A DNA stretch of 64,000 nt from CAVVEC01 sp963747105. GTDB lineage: Bacteria > Acidobacteriota > Terriglobia > Terriglobales > Acidobacteriaceae. The stretch lies in assembly GCA_963747105.1 (NCBI GenBank), contig CAVVEC010000016.1, forward strand, positions 868,001 to 932,000, written 5' to 3'. The notes below the pieces were generated by a model, which was given only the letters and a program-made list of their open reading frames with translations, was not told where the DNA came from and searched no databases. Shown in pieces: positions 1 through 10,226 of this stretch (the first letter of the stretch is position 1; each line of letters opens with the position of its first letter). The translations under genes were made by a program, and so were the position numbers.

Positions 1-1
1 T

Positions 2-1162
2 GTCGTGCACAGTCTAGGAACCGGGGGAACGGAGGAAGGCGTACGCAAGCTTCTCTCGGGCCTGGATCCCGCTGCATTTGAGCAGATTGTGTGTACGGTT
101 CTGCCATCTCCGCGGACCGAAGAGAAAACCGGTGCCCGGGTTATCTCGCTGGGATGCACAGGTAGTGGAAGGGACGTATTGGTTCGCAGGTTAAAGAGTG
201 CATTTGACCGGGAACGCCCGCACCTCGTGCACTCACGTAATTGGGGAGCCATCGAGGCGGTTCCGGCGGCTCGCCTGGCTGGTGTTCCTGCGGTAGTCCA
301 CAGCGAGCACGGACTGGAATCACCCACGTACCGCCATCAACCTTGGCGGCGCAACTTGCTCCGGCGGTTCTGCTACACCTGGGCGGACCGGGTATTCGCG
401 GTTTCAGATTCCCTGAGGGCCTACTACGCGCAGCAACTTCGGATCGCGGAAAGTCAGATTGGCGTCATTCCGAACGGAGTGGACACGGAGCGATTTCGTC
501 CTCAAGACGACATGCGACGCGCGGCGCGGCAGAAGTTGGGCGTTGGCCCCGATACCCTGGTGGTTGGTGCGGTAGCGCGCTTGGACCCTATCAAGGATCA
601 CCAAACTCTTTTCCGGGCGGTGGCTTTGCTTCTCGCCCAGAGTGTGCCAGTTCAACTCGTTGTCGTGGGCGACGGTCCCGAGCGAAACGCGTTGCAAGCC
701 TATGTCCAAGCCCAGAAGTCGCTTTCTCGGCAGACCGTATTCACCGGCGAAACCAGAGACATCGTTTCGTACATGAACAGCTTTGACGTATTCGTGCTTC
801 CTTCCCTGGCCGAGGGTATGTCGAACGCTTTGCTGGAAGCTATGTCAATCGGTATCGCTTCGGTCGCGACCCGCGTGGGCGGGAATCCGGAGATAGTCGA
901 GGATGGATCATCCGGACTTTTGTTTGAAGCCTGTGATGCAGAAACATTGGCTGCTCACTTGAAGGCCTTAGGGTCGGACCCGGAGTGGCGGCGCGATCTG
1001 GGCATGAACGCCAGAAGGCGAGTCGAGAATTGCTTTAGCTTGCACCACATGCTGAGCAACTATACCCGTCTATACGAAGAAGCAGCGGGCAACAGACGCA
1101 CTGGCGCGGCTTTGAGATCCAGTAGCAGTTGTTTGGAACCTCGAGTGAGTGATTGCGGTTGA
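2..1162 (+). CDS. GT4-family glycosyltransferase, 5'-truncated by the window edge
   Basis: This is a GT-B fold sugar transferase that would add a sugar from a nucleotide donor to the growing polysaccharide at the cytoplasmic face. The frame is open at the left edge and the first visible residues (HSLGTGGTEEGV) match the early glycine-rich loop of such enzymes, so only a few N-terminal residues are missing. The C-terminal half carries the donor-site signature EGMSNALLEAMSIG (about residues 268-281) followed by GGNPEIVEDG. It resembles the glycosyltransferases of exosortase-associated EPS loci (TIGR03088-like), which fits the following genes. The stop lies 37 bases before the preferred start of the next gene, so the two are probably cotranscribed. 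The exact sugar is unknown. Confidence 0.85.
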   Translation, partial: VVHSLGTGGTEEGVRKLLSGLDPAAFEQIVCTVLPSPRTEEKTGARVISLGCTGSGRDVLVRRLKSAFDRERPHLVHSRNWGAIEAVPAARLAGVPAVVHSEHGLESPTYRHQPWRRNLLRRFCYTWADRVFAVSDSLRAYYAQQLRIAESQIGVIPNGVDTERFRPQDDMRRAARQKLGVGPDTLVVGAVARLDPIKDHQTLFRAVALLLAQSVPVQLVVVGDGPERNALQAYVQAQKSLSRQTVFTGETRDIVSYMNSFDVFVLPSLAEGMSNALLEAMSIGIASVATRVGGNPEIVEDGSSGLLFEACDAETLAAHLKALGSDPEWRRDLGMNARRRVENCFSLHHMLSNYTRLYEEAAGNRRTGAALRSSSSCLEPRVSDCG

Positions 1163-1199
1163 GATTGCAGTCTTGTGGGATCAAGGCAGAGTGACACCG

Positions 1200-3063
1200 A
1201 TGGCCATTTGTGGGGTCGCGAATCCGGACGGAACTCGGCTAGGAGCGAACTTCTGCATTGAGGCCATGGTGTCTGCTCTGGGCAAAGATAACGGCGGAAC
1301 CCGATCGCACCATGTTGATCCAGAAGCTAGCCTGGGCGTTACATCCGCTTTGGAAACTGTCTCGCTACATTCCCAGGACCAACTACTGGTCGCTTGCGAC
1401 GCCGAAATCTACAACCAGCAGGAACTGCGGGACCGTATTTCCAGCTTGCCGCCGCAGACCACGACCGCAGCCCTGATTGCCGCGCTTTACCTGAATCATG
1501 GCGAGGCGTTCGCCCGAGAGCTCGATGGTGTGTTCTCTATCGCTATCTGGGACAAGCAGGCGCAGAAACTGGTCTTAGTCCGTGACCGCCTGGGCGTTAA
1601 GCCTTTGTGTTATGGGCAAATCCCCTCGGGATTCATTTTTGCCTCTTATCCTCGCGGGATTCTCGCCAGTCAACTCGTCGCGAAACGCGTAGATGTTCGC
1701 GCCATCGCGGACTACCTTAATTTCAACGCGGTCCCGGCCCCTAAGAGCGCCTATCAAGGCATTTTCAAGTTGAAGCCCAGCGAGTACCTGGTATGGCAGC
1801 GAGGCCAAACCCGCACGGCGCGTTATTGGGAGTTGCGCTACACGGAGGAGGCTCGCGGAACTGTGAGCCGCCTGGCAGAGAAACTGCTCTTCCGCCTGGA
1901 AGAAGCTGTCCGAGTCACCTCCGCCGATCTCGATCCCAGGCGGGTTGGATGCTTCTTGAGCGGTGGTACGGACAGCAGCAGCATCGCCGGAATGTTCAGC
2001 CGTATGCAAAAACAGCGGGGCTGCGCTTTCTCCATAGGTTTCGAGGAAGAAAGATTTGACGAGCTCAACTACGCCCGCTTGGCCGCCAAGCACTTCGGGC
2101 TTACGCACTTCGAACGCATTTTGCGCCCCGCTGAAGCCTATGACCTGATCCCCAAGCTGATCGACCTTTTTGATGAACCTTTTGCCAATGCCTCGGCCAT
2201 TCCAACTTATGCGTGCGCCCAACTGGCCAAGGACCACGGCATCTCAGTCATGCTTGCTGGGGACGGGGGCGATGAGCTGTTCGGAGGAGAATCAACGTTA
2301 TCGCAACCATCAGGTATATGAGCTTTACCAAAGGATTCCCAAAGCACTTCGCAAGCTGCTCGAACCTGCGTTGTTTGCCGCTCCCGCCGACTGGGGACTC
2401 ATAGGGAAGGCACAGGGCTACGTCCGCCGCTCCAATATTCCTAATCCCGAACGATACTGCCAGTGGCGATTGTTGCAGAAATTTCCTTCCGCTCAGATAC
2501 TCGGCCCGGTGATGCCGCCGCTTAATGGCGAGGCGCTCTCTGTTGTGCACGAGCATTACCGCGCTGCGCAGGCCCAGTCGGTATTAAACCGGCTGTTGTT
2601 CATTGACATCAATATGACCTTAGGTGACGAGGACATACCTAAGGTTGTGCGTACTTCAGAGCATCTGGGCATCAAGGTCCGTTTTCCCTATCTGCATCAT
2701 TCGCTGGCAGAGTTTTCCGGCCAACTTCCGGTTCACCTTAAAGTGCGCGGCCTGGAGAAGCGATATCTGTTCAAGCGTGCGACGCGGAACTTTCTGCCAG
2801 CCGAAATAATAAAGAAGAAGAAGCATGGATTCGGTCTGCCGATCGGGATTTGGCTGAAGACCGACCCCAACCTGCGCGCCCTGGCGCGAGACGTATTGCT
2901 CTCTCCCGCGGCTTATCAGCGAGGCTACTTCCAGCGGCAATTTGTCGAGAAGCTCATGGCCGGCCTTGAGCAGGACGACAGTCCTTATTTTGGAGACCTG
3001 CTATGGCCGTTCCTGATGCTGGAATTGTGGCATCGCAGGCATGCGGATGGTGCGGCGTCATGA
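1200..3063 (+). CDS. Asparagine-synthase-like protein with degenerate glutaminase domain, one frameshift
   Basis: The C-terminal synthetase domain has the ATP pyrophosphatase loop SGGTDSSS and the GDGGDELFGG motif, so it should adenylate a carboxylate for amide formation. The N-terminal Ntn domain is decayed. The preferred ATG start gives MAICGV, which puts Cys at position 4 instead of 2, there is no RGPDG motif, and the usual FNGEIYN reads CDAEIYN. The frame breaks after GDELFGG near 2286-2289: removing one base of GGAGGAG gives DELFGG-NQRYRNHQVY, the expected family sequence, and the frame then runs to 3063. The frame is open upstream to 1149, but that would overlap the preceding gene. The stop overlaps the next ATG (ATGA). 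It probably amidates or amino-acylates a sugar or precursor in the EPS pathway. Confidence 0.8.
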
Positions 3064-5276
3064 GAATCGTTCTCCACCAAAGCTGGGAGGAACTGCAGTC
3101 GCTAGCTGCGGACTGGGACCGCTTGCTGGCCGAGAGCTCCAGTGACACGATTTTCTTGACTTGGGAATGGTGTGAGGCCTGGTGGAAGGCTTATGGCGAT
3201 GGCCGCTCACTCTTTGTGCTCACGGCTTGGGAGGGCAATGAACTGGCCGGTGTTGCGCCGTTTTACTCCGAACACAAGCGGCACTGGCACGGGCTGCGAA
3301 CCTGCCTGCGCGTTATTGGCGATGGCTCAGGGGACTCCGACTATCTGGACTGCTTCACCCGGCGAGGCTGGGAACGCCCAGTGCTGGCTTCTTTCATGCA
3401 GTTCCTCGAGTCAGTGCCCAAACGCTGGGATTGGATCCAAATCCAGGGTGCGCCGCAAGACTCCCCTTGTCTAGCTGCGCTGATCGGAAATGCAACTGAG
3501 CGCGGATGGAGCTTTGCTTCGGAACCCGTCCCCTGTGCCACTCTGCCGTTGCCAAGCAATTGGGATGATTATCTGAGCATGCTGCGTCCGCGCGTCCGAA
3601 CTAAAGTGCGCTCAGCTCTTGCCCACTTCGAGGACCAACTAAGGCTCACACCGACCGAATGTGCCGCGGCTGAGGAACTTGATACCTGGCTTCCACAGTT
3701 GTTCGACGTTCATACTCGCCGATGGGAAAAAAGTCACCAGCCCGGTGTTTTTCGAAGCGGGAGCAAGCAGTCTTTCTACCGCGAGGTGAGCCGCTCCACG
3801 TTGCAAAAAGGATGGTTGGCTTTTCACCGCCTGACCTGGGGTGAGCGCCCGCTCGCGCTCCAGTACGGATTTCGATATCACAATCGCCTGTCCGTCTTGC
3901 AGGAAGGTTACGACCCCTCCTTCGAAGGCTTGCGGCCAGGTATCGCTCTTCGTGGCTGGGTAGTGCGTGGAGAAATCGAGCAAGGTCTGGCGGAGTATGA
4001 CTTCCTGGCAGGAACGGCTCGCCACAAGCTGGATTGGGGTGCGCGGCCAAAACTTAGCCGCCGGGTGCTACTGGCCAGAAAACCGGTCGCGACCTGGATT
4101 TCAATGTCGTATCCCTCGCTATCCAGATCTTTGCGTGAGGGCGCGGGTAAACTTCTCCCGGGAACCGTGCGATCCTGGCGGAAGCAACTGATTTCTTCAC
4201 GGCGATCTCGCTGGGATGGTCCCAACCCGCCAAGCATGCCGCTGGTAAAGCGCCTGGCACGCTGGTCCGCGTCCCATCTTTATTCCGGTACACCGTTCGG
4301 TACCATCAGCCGGCAATTGGCGGACCGATATTCTACGGGGCCGCGTTCAGAATCGATACCGGTCTGCACCATATTCAGGTACCACCGGGTGAACGATGAT
4401 CACGATCCGTTTTTCGATGCTCTTCCGGTCTCGCAGTTCGGGGCTCAGATGGAGTACCTGGCGCGTCACTTTCATTTGGTCAGTTTGGACCAACTGGGAA
4501 GCCGGCAGTTGCTGTCCCGAAGTGACAAACGCTGCGTTGCCATCACATTCGACGATGGCTATCGCGACAATTTCGTTCATGCATTTCCCATCCTTAGGAA
4601 GAGGGGGATTCCAGCCACTATCTTCTTGACTACGGGCTACATCGAATCTGGCCAACTGCCCTGGTATGACGAGGTGCGTCTCGCCTTCAAGTTGACATTG
4701 CGTCCGCGGATTTCTCTTCAGGAGATGGGTGGGCCGGACGCCGCCATGGATGACGAAGATCAGCGCCTGGAAGCGCTGGCGCTCACCCTGGCCTGGCTGC
4801 GAATGATTGACGACAGCGAGCGCTTGCGCCTGCTTCCCGAGCTGTTTAGAGACTTGCAGGTTCCGCACCCCCTGAATCTGCCGGCCACAATGCTGGCGTG
4901 GAGTGAGATTCGGCAAATGAATAAGGAGGGCATTTCTTTCGGTGCGCATACGGTCACCCATCCGGTTCTCGGCAGCGTGCCGCTTCCGCGGCTGGAAGAA
5001 GAAATTCTAGGCTCCAAGACAACGATCGAGAATCGCCTTCAAGTTCCCGTGCGGCATTTCGCCTATCCGTTCGGAAAACAAGCCGATTTCGGTTGCCATG
5101 CCAAGCGTGTGGTGCAGGCTGCTGGATTTCAAACTGCGGTGACCACAATTTCGGGAGTGAACGGCCCGGACCAGGATCCGCTGGAGCTCAAAAGGCTTAG
5201 CCTCGATGAACCGGAACTGGGAATTTTTGGGCTGAAGCTTGACTGGACAAGGATGTTTGTAAAGTCGGCGGGCTGA
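3060..5276 (+). CDS. Fusion of FemAB/CelD-like GNAT domain and polysaccharide deacetylase
   Basis: The start is ATG 3060, overlapping the previous stop as ATGA, which gives 738 residues. Residues about 1-360 form a CelD/BcsL-type acyltransferase (Acetyltransf_6, FemAB-like) with the typical core LALQYGFRYHNRLSVLQEGY followed by AEYDFLAGTARHKLDWG. A basic linker follows. Residues about 430-738 are a NodB-type polysaccharide deacetylase with the metal and catalytic motifs TFDDG (about 495), HTVTHP (about 629) and RHFAYPFG. In exosortase-type EPS loci these two activities are normally separate neighbouring genes (TIGR03019-like and TIGR03006-like), so the fusion is notable. No signal peptide is visible, so it is probably cytoplasmic. 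It likely removes N-acetyl groups from, and acylates, a glycan intermediate. There is no internal frameshift. Confidence 0.85.
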   Translation: MRIVLHQSWEELQSLAADWDRLLAESSSDTIFLTWEWCEAWWKAYGDGRSLFVLTAWEGNELAGVAPFYSEHKRHWHGLRTCLRVIGDGSGDSDYLDCFTRRGWERPVLASFMQFLESVPKRWDWIQIQGAPQDSPCLAALIGNATERGWSFASEPVPCATLPLPSNWDDYLSMLRPRVRTKVRSALAHFEDQLRLTPTECAAAEELDTWLPQLFDVHTRRWEKSHQPGVFRSGSKQSFYREVSRSTLQKGWLAFHRLTWGERPLALQYGFRYHNRLSVLQEGYDPSFEGLRPGIALRGWVVRGEIEQGLAEYDFLAGTARHKLDWGARPKLSRRVLLARKPVATWISMSYPSLSRSLREGAGKLLPGTVRSWRKQLISSRRSRWDGPNPPSMPLVKRLARWSASHLYSGTPFGTISRQLADRYSTGPRSESIPVCTIFRYHRVNDDHDPFFDALPVSQFGAQMEYLARHFHLVSLDQLGSRQLLSRSDKRCVAITFDDGYRDNFVHAFPILRKRGIPATIFLTTGYIESGQLPWYDEVRLAFKLTLRPRISLQEMGGPDAAMDDEDQRLEALALTLAWLRMIDDSERLRLLPELFRDLQVPHPLNLPATMLAWSEIRQMNKEGISFGAHTVTHPVLGSVPLPRLEEEILGSKTTIENRLQVPVRHFAYPFGKQADFGCHAKRVVQAAGFQTAVTTISGVNGPDQDPLELKRLSLDEPELGIFGLKLDWTRMFVKSAG

Positions 5277-5348
5277 CGGCAGCCTTAGGAGATGTAGGAA
5301 AGGGATTTCTGAGGTGAACATTTATCGGCGGAAGAGAGCATAGAAACT

Positions 5349-6656
5349 GTGCAAATCTTCGCCGGACCGACAAAACGTATGGGGAAATTAGCCATTACCG
5401 TTGAGGAAGGATCGCTGCACCCTACGGGGATAGCGGCAGTCGAGTCGCCGCCGGTGATCGTGCTGAACCTGTTCCATTCGGGACTGGGGATCGTTCGCCA
5501 ATTGTCCGGAAGCGGAGTTCGCGTGGTCGGGCTCTCTGCCCACCCCCGAATCTTTGGCAACTTCACCAGGCTGTGCGAGGTTCGTTTTGCTCCCAACTCG
5601 CAAGGAGAACCGGAGCAGTTAGCCGATTTCCTGTTGCGCGCGGTTTCAGATCTGCGGGGCGCGATTATTTTCCCAACACGCGATGCCGATGTGCTTTTCC
5701 TGGATCGCTTCCGCAGCGAACTGGAACCTTATTACAGGCTGGCGATCCCGCCAAGGCAAGTCTTGTTTCGTGTTATGGACAAGGCCGCCTTGGCCGACGT
5801 TGCCTCGGCGGCTGGCATTCCGGCACCGCGGACGACCGTGGTCAGTAATGGTGCGCAACTGCACCGCGCGGCCGAAACCGTGGGGTTTCCTTGTGTCGTG
5901 AAGCCTCTGAGTTCGGTTCACTGGCGGCAAGGCAAGAACTGGGAGGCGGTGGGAGGCAGAAAAGCGTTTCGCGCCAACAACTCTGTCCAGCTACAGCAAG
6001 CCTACGATCGGGTTTCAAGAGTGCATTCTGAAATCCTGCTGCAGGAGTGGATCCCCGGCAGGACGGATCAGATTGTTGTTTGGGGAGGCTATGTCTGTCC
6101 TGGGTCAGAACCGCTGCCTTGCTTCACCGCCAGGAAAATCGTCCAGTCTCCAGGTGAGTTCGGCACCGGGTGCGTGGTGGAGAATGATCACATTCCTGGT
6201 CTGTACGAACCGAGCGTTCGTCTTTGTCGCGCTCTTGCCTATGAAGGCATGGCAGAGATTGAGTACAAACGTGATGTGCGGGATGGGACATTCAAGCTAA
6301 TCGAGATCAACGCCCGCCACTGGGACTGGCACCAACTCGCAGACTCTAGCGGGGTGAACTTAACTTGGGTTGCCTATTGTCGTTTGACTGGAAGGCCCAT
6401 TCAACCTGCACGGCCGGTTATTCAGCGAGCAAAGTGGGTGGCTGAAGATGCATTCCTAAGATACGTCCTGGCAGGTCTTTATCGCGGAGAATTTGGTCCG
6501 CTGGAAGTGTGCAGACAGCTTGCGGGACAGCGCAGGTATAGCATTTTTTCCTGGAGCGACCCGCTCCCTTTTCTTCGTTATACCAGCACCACTTTATTCC
6601 CGGCTCTGGCCGGCGCGGTTGTTAAGAAGATCTGCAATGGAGTCTTGAGGCGATAA
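5349..6656 (+). CDS. ATP-grasp family ligase
   Basis: This 435-residue protein shows an ATP-grasp fold. A pre-ATP-grasp Rossmann part is followed by the ATP-binding segment GFPCVVKPLSSVHW (about residues 178-191), LLQEWIPGRTDQIVVWGG, and the Mg-binding carboxylate and Asn pair in FKLIEINARHWDWHQLA. Such enzymes join a carboxylate to an amine or thiol through an acylphosphate. Homologues sit in acidobacterial and exosortase-type EPS loci, annotated as carboxylate-amine ligases. Start choice is uncertain: GTG 5349 or ATG 5379 (MGKLAITVEE). It lies 72 bases after the deacetylase fusion and 95 bases before the phosphatase-like gene, in the same direction. The substrate is unknown; an amino-sugar or amino-acid decoration is an inference. 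Confidence 0.75.
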   Translation: MQIFAGPTKRMGKLAITVEEGSLHPTGIAAVESPPVIVLNLFHSGLGIVRQLSGSGVRVVGLSAHPRIFGNFTRLCEVRFAPNSQGEPEQLADFLLRAVSDLRGAIIFPTRDADVLFLDRFRSELEPYYRLAIPPRQVLFRVMDKAALADVASAAGIPAPRTTVVSNGAQLHRAAETVGFPCVVKPLSSVHWRQGKNWEAVGGRKAFRANNSVQLQQAYDRVSRVHSEILLQEWIPGRTDQIVVWGGYVCPGSEPLPCFTARKIVQSPGEFGTGCVVENDHIPGLYEPSVRLCRALAYEGMAEIEYKRDVRDGTFKLIEINARHWDWHQLADSSGVNLTWVAYCRLTGRPIQPARPVIQRAKWVAEDAFLRYVLAGLYRGEFGPLEVCRQLAGQRRYSIFSWSDPLPFLRYTSTTLFPALAGAVVKKICNGVLRR

Positions 6657-6751
6657 ACGGAATTGGTCCCATGAATGGCTTTTGCAGAAGCGCACGGCTT
6701 TGGACGTGTGGTCCCGGATTCGCAAGACGCAACGCATAGAGGGAGAACCAA

Positions 6752-8432
6752 GTGCAGAATCAAGTTGAAAAAGTCTTCATCATAAGCTTGGATGGCGCCA
6801 CTTTTGACGTGCTTCGCCCTCTCGTGCGCCAGGGATACATGCCAAACCTTGGCCAGGCTTTGGAAGATGGCTTGTCCGCAGAATTGGAATCCGTGGTTCC
6901 GCCGGTCACCGCACCAGCCTGGACGTCGTTCATGACCGGCAAGAATCCGAACAAGCACGGCATTTTCGATTTCACGCACTTTGACGTGAGCGACTGTAAA
7001 TGGAAGCTGAACAACTCCCAACATATCCGAAGCAAGACTATTTGGCAGATCCTCAGCGAGAAGGGAAAGCGAATCGTAGTTCTGAACTTGCCTTATACCT
7101 ATCCCCCCTACGAAGTCAACGGCGTGATGGTAGCTGGATGGGATGCCCCAACGATGAGCGCATTCACGTATCCAGAGCGGCTCAGCAAGGAGATTTTCGA
7201 GGTCATTCCCGGCTATGGCTCTGCGCTCGATCTTTCTTTGTGGAATTACCTTCCTGCCGAATCTGAGACTGACTTTAACAACTTCATCGCCAAACTAGTT
7301 TATAGCTTCGAACAGAGTGCCACGCTGGCATCTCATTTCCTTAACAGGGAGGAATGGGATGTTTTCATGGTGCACTTCCAACAGACGGACTGGATTCAGC
7401 ACAAGCTATGGGGCTACATCGAGCGTGCCTGCCGCGATAGTAATAATAAGGACAGACGCCTGGAGCAAGTGCGCGAATGCTACCGTTCCTTTGATCACCA
7501 CGTCGGCCGCCTGCTCGCAAGGGTCGCCCCCCTGAATCCGGTCCGGATCATCCTTTCGGACCACGGGTTCGGCGCCAATCGCGGGTCCATCTATCCAAAC
7601 CATCTTTTGCGCAAGCTCGGCTATTACCACCTTGAGCCCAAAGCCGACAACAAGTACAAGCGGTTTTTCAAGCATTCTCGCTCTCGAGCAGTCCGAAATC
7701 TCTATCGCGCTTCGACAAGAGTCAAGAATGCGATGCGCGGGCGCCAGGCGGTCACAAGATACAGAAGTTGGGCCGACATGGCCAACCAGACCGTCCCGCG
7801 TGAGAAGGTCATGGTGGACTGGGTACGCACCAAGGCAGCCTTTGTAGGCGGAAGTGAGACGGGTTTTGTCTTTGTCAATGTGGCGGGTCGAGGGCCTTTT
7901 GGCTGCGTGAAACCAGGCGAGGAGTACGAGCAAATCGTGTCGAGCCTCATCTCCGAATTCAGCGCGTTGAGAAACCAGCGCACCGGGGAACAATTGCTGG
8001 CACGCGTAGCTCGAGGCGATGAGATTTACTCCGGTGCTGTTGCTGGTGTGCTGTTGCCGGATATCGTGTTGATTCCAGTTGAGGGCTACGTTGTCGCGGC
8101 TGGAATGTCGGAGCCGTTTCTTCCCGAAAATGGCGAGAAAGGTGATCACCGGCACAACGGCATCGTACTGCTGCAAGGACCTGGTATCCAACCCAACGTC
8201 GCCAACTTCCATCCGGAGCTGATTGACCTGGCGCCGACGATTCTGCATGCCCTCGGTTTACCAGTCCCGGCTGACATGGACGGAAGAGTTCTCGAAGAAA
8301 TGTTTTCGAACCGAGCATCCGCGCGATTTCGAAGATTCAGACAACTCCAGGTTAGTCGAAGCCAACGACTACACCGATGGAGAGATAGAGGTCATTGAGC
8401 AGCGCCTAAGAGCACTTGGATATGTGGAATAG
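6752..8432 (+). CDS. Alkaline phosphatase superfamily protein (nucleotide pyrophosphatase/phosphodiesterase type), C-terminal frameshift
   Basis: Type I phosphodiesterase/nucleotide pyrophosphatase-like enzyme of the alkaline phosphatase superfamily. It shows the metal ligand in IISLDGATFD (about residues 10-19), the Thr nucleophile region VTAPAWTSFMTG (about residue 58), DHGFG (about 269-273) and the late DHRHNG His. These bind two metals and hydrolyse or transfer phosphoryl, sulfuryl or phosphodiester groups. GTG 6752 is preceded by GGGAGA. The frame seems to end at 8398, but the family tail, matching its neighbour as EIEVIEQRLRALGYVE, is in another frame. Removing one T from TTTT at 8303-8306 joins them and moves the stop to 8432. 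No signal peptide is seen, so a cytoplasmic role in glycan-precursor chemistry is plausible. It is paralogous to the next gene. Confidence 0.8.
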
Positions 8433-8473
8433 CAGTCAATTCAAGGCAAGGAAATTGCCAGGAGACAGTCGAA

Positions 8474-10156
8474 ATGGGATCCCAGGTTGAGAAGATCTTC
8501 GTCATCAGCCTCGATGGCGCAACCTTTGACGTCATCAATCCTCTAGTCCGGCAAGGCTACTTGCCGAACATCGAGGCGAGGCTTTGCAGCGGCGTCTCTG
8601 CTGAGCTCGAGTCCGTCGTACCGCCGGTAACCGCTCCCGCGTGGACCTCCTTTATGACCGGAAAGCACCCCAGCAAGCACGGGATCTTCGATTTCGCCCG
8701 GTTCAGTCCGGCAGATTGCAGCTGGGCCATCAACAACGCCCGTAATATCCACAGCGCGACACTCTGGCAAATCCTGAGTGAAAAGGGCAAGAAGGTTGTG
8801 GTGCTCAACCTCCCCTACACCTATCCTCCGTACCAGGTCAATGGCGTTCTAGTTTCTGGTTGGGACGCGCCTTTCACCGAGGCAGCGTTTTCCTTTCCGG
8901 CTAGTGTCAGCAGTGACATTCTTCGAATGTTTCCTGACTACAAAAGTAATCTCTGGGTCAGCGAGTTCCGGCCTCTGCACTCGGACGCTCAGTTCGCCGA
9001 GTTCACCGACAAACTGAAGGCCGGATTCGAACAGCAGACGAAAATCGCGCTCAATATGCTGGTCAAGGAATCATGGGATGTTTTCATGGTTCATTTTCAG
9101 CAAACTGACTGGATCCAGCACAAGCTCTGGACCTATATCGAGCAGGGTTGCAAGGATCCCAAGGATCATAGTCCGAAGATAGAGGCGACCCGCAACTGCT
9201 ACCGTCGTTTCGACGAATTAGTCGGACTTCTCCTGCAAGAGGTCGAGCCGTTTAGGCCAACTACTATTCTGCTGTCAGATCACGGCTTTGGCCGCCTGAT
9301 GGGCATATCCACCCTAACTTCTATCTGAGGCAGTGGGGATATCTTTCCGTGACATCGGAATCGCAAGACAACCTGAAAGGAGTCAAGAACCTCTTCCGCG
9401 AAGTCGAAGTACAAGACGGTTCGCAACCTCTATCGCTCGGTCGCGGAAGCCAAGAATAGCTTGGGGAAAAGCGACACTGCGCAAGGCCATGATTCATGGG
9501 CCGACAACGCCGGAGATGTCCTGAGCGCACGAGGCGCGAGCTGGGACTGGAGCAAAACCAAGGCGGCCGTCATATATGCCTATCAGATGGGCTTCTTATA
9601 CGTGAATCTGGTTGGACGCGGGCCGCGAGGGATCGTTGAGCCCGGAAGACAATACGAAACACTCGTCGCCGACCTGGTTTCTCGTTTTCGGGAGATCCGC
9701 CATCCTCAGACTGGAGAAAAACTGTTGCAGGATGTGGTCCGAGGCACCGACCTCTATCCCGCGGCGGTTGACGGCGTTCTGGTCCCCGACTTGGTTTTGA
9801 TTCCTGTGGACGGCTACGGCTTTTCCTTCTCGATTACTGACGTGCCGCCGAAAATGTCGGAGGAGGGCACGCATCGGCACGACGGAATTCTGTTGATGAA
9901 CGGCGACTCGCTGCGGCATCCCGCTTCGGGTTTTCGCCCCAATCTGATTGACCTGGCGCCAACCATTCTGCACATCCTTGATCTGCCTGTTCCCAGCGAT
10001 ATGGACGGACGTGTGCTGAAGGAAATCCTGGCGATTAATCGGCCCGTCTCCTACGAGAGCGCCGATAGCAGTGTAGTCGGCGTGGCGCAGAACTACACGC
10101 AAGAGGAAGAGGAAATTGTCGCACAGCGGCTGAGAGGATTGGGGTACCTGGACTAG
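8474..10156 (+). CDS. Second alkaline phosphatase superfamily paralogue, two frameshifts
   Basis: This is a tandem paralogue of the upstream gene with the same signatures: VISLDGATFD, PPVTAPAWTSFMTGK, FQQTDWIQHKLW, SDHGFGR, THRHDG, then DLAPTILHILDLPVPSDMDG and the shared tail IVAQRLRGLGYLD. AGGAG precedes ATG 8474. The frame is broken twice. Near 9296-9300 restoring one base gives DHGFGRPDGHIHPNFYL. Near 9397-9401 removing one base gives NLFRKSKYKTVRNLYRS, after which the frame stays open to 10156. Since both halves keep the family motifs and no in-frame nonsense substitutions appear, this is probably one intact protein of about 560 residues with indel errors. It likely acts with or after its paralogue in EPS precursor or decoration chemistry. 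Confidence 0.75.
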
Positions 10157-10226
10157 ACCAAGGAAACAGCTTTCCTGGTGCGACGTCTGCGGTCGCGGGA
10201 GTCAAAGCAAGATCGGTTCAAAAAGC

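Noticed and set aside
1575..2237. 220-residue ORF on the minus strand inside the first asparagine synthase gene
   Set aside because: It is antisense to a clearly conserved coding frame, has no recognisable domain and follows the GC-skewed codon pattern of the plus-strand gene.
2280..2300. Programmed ribosomal frameshifting as the explanation for the split asparagine synthase
   Set aside because: There is no slippery heptamer and no stop just after the site, and similar single-base breaks appear in many unrelated genes, so sequence error explains it better.
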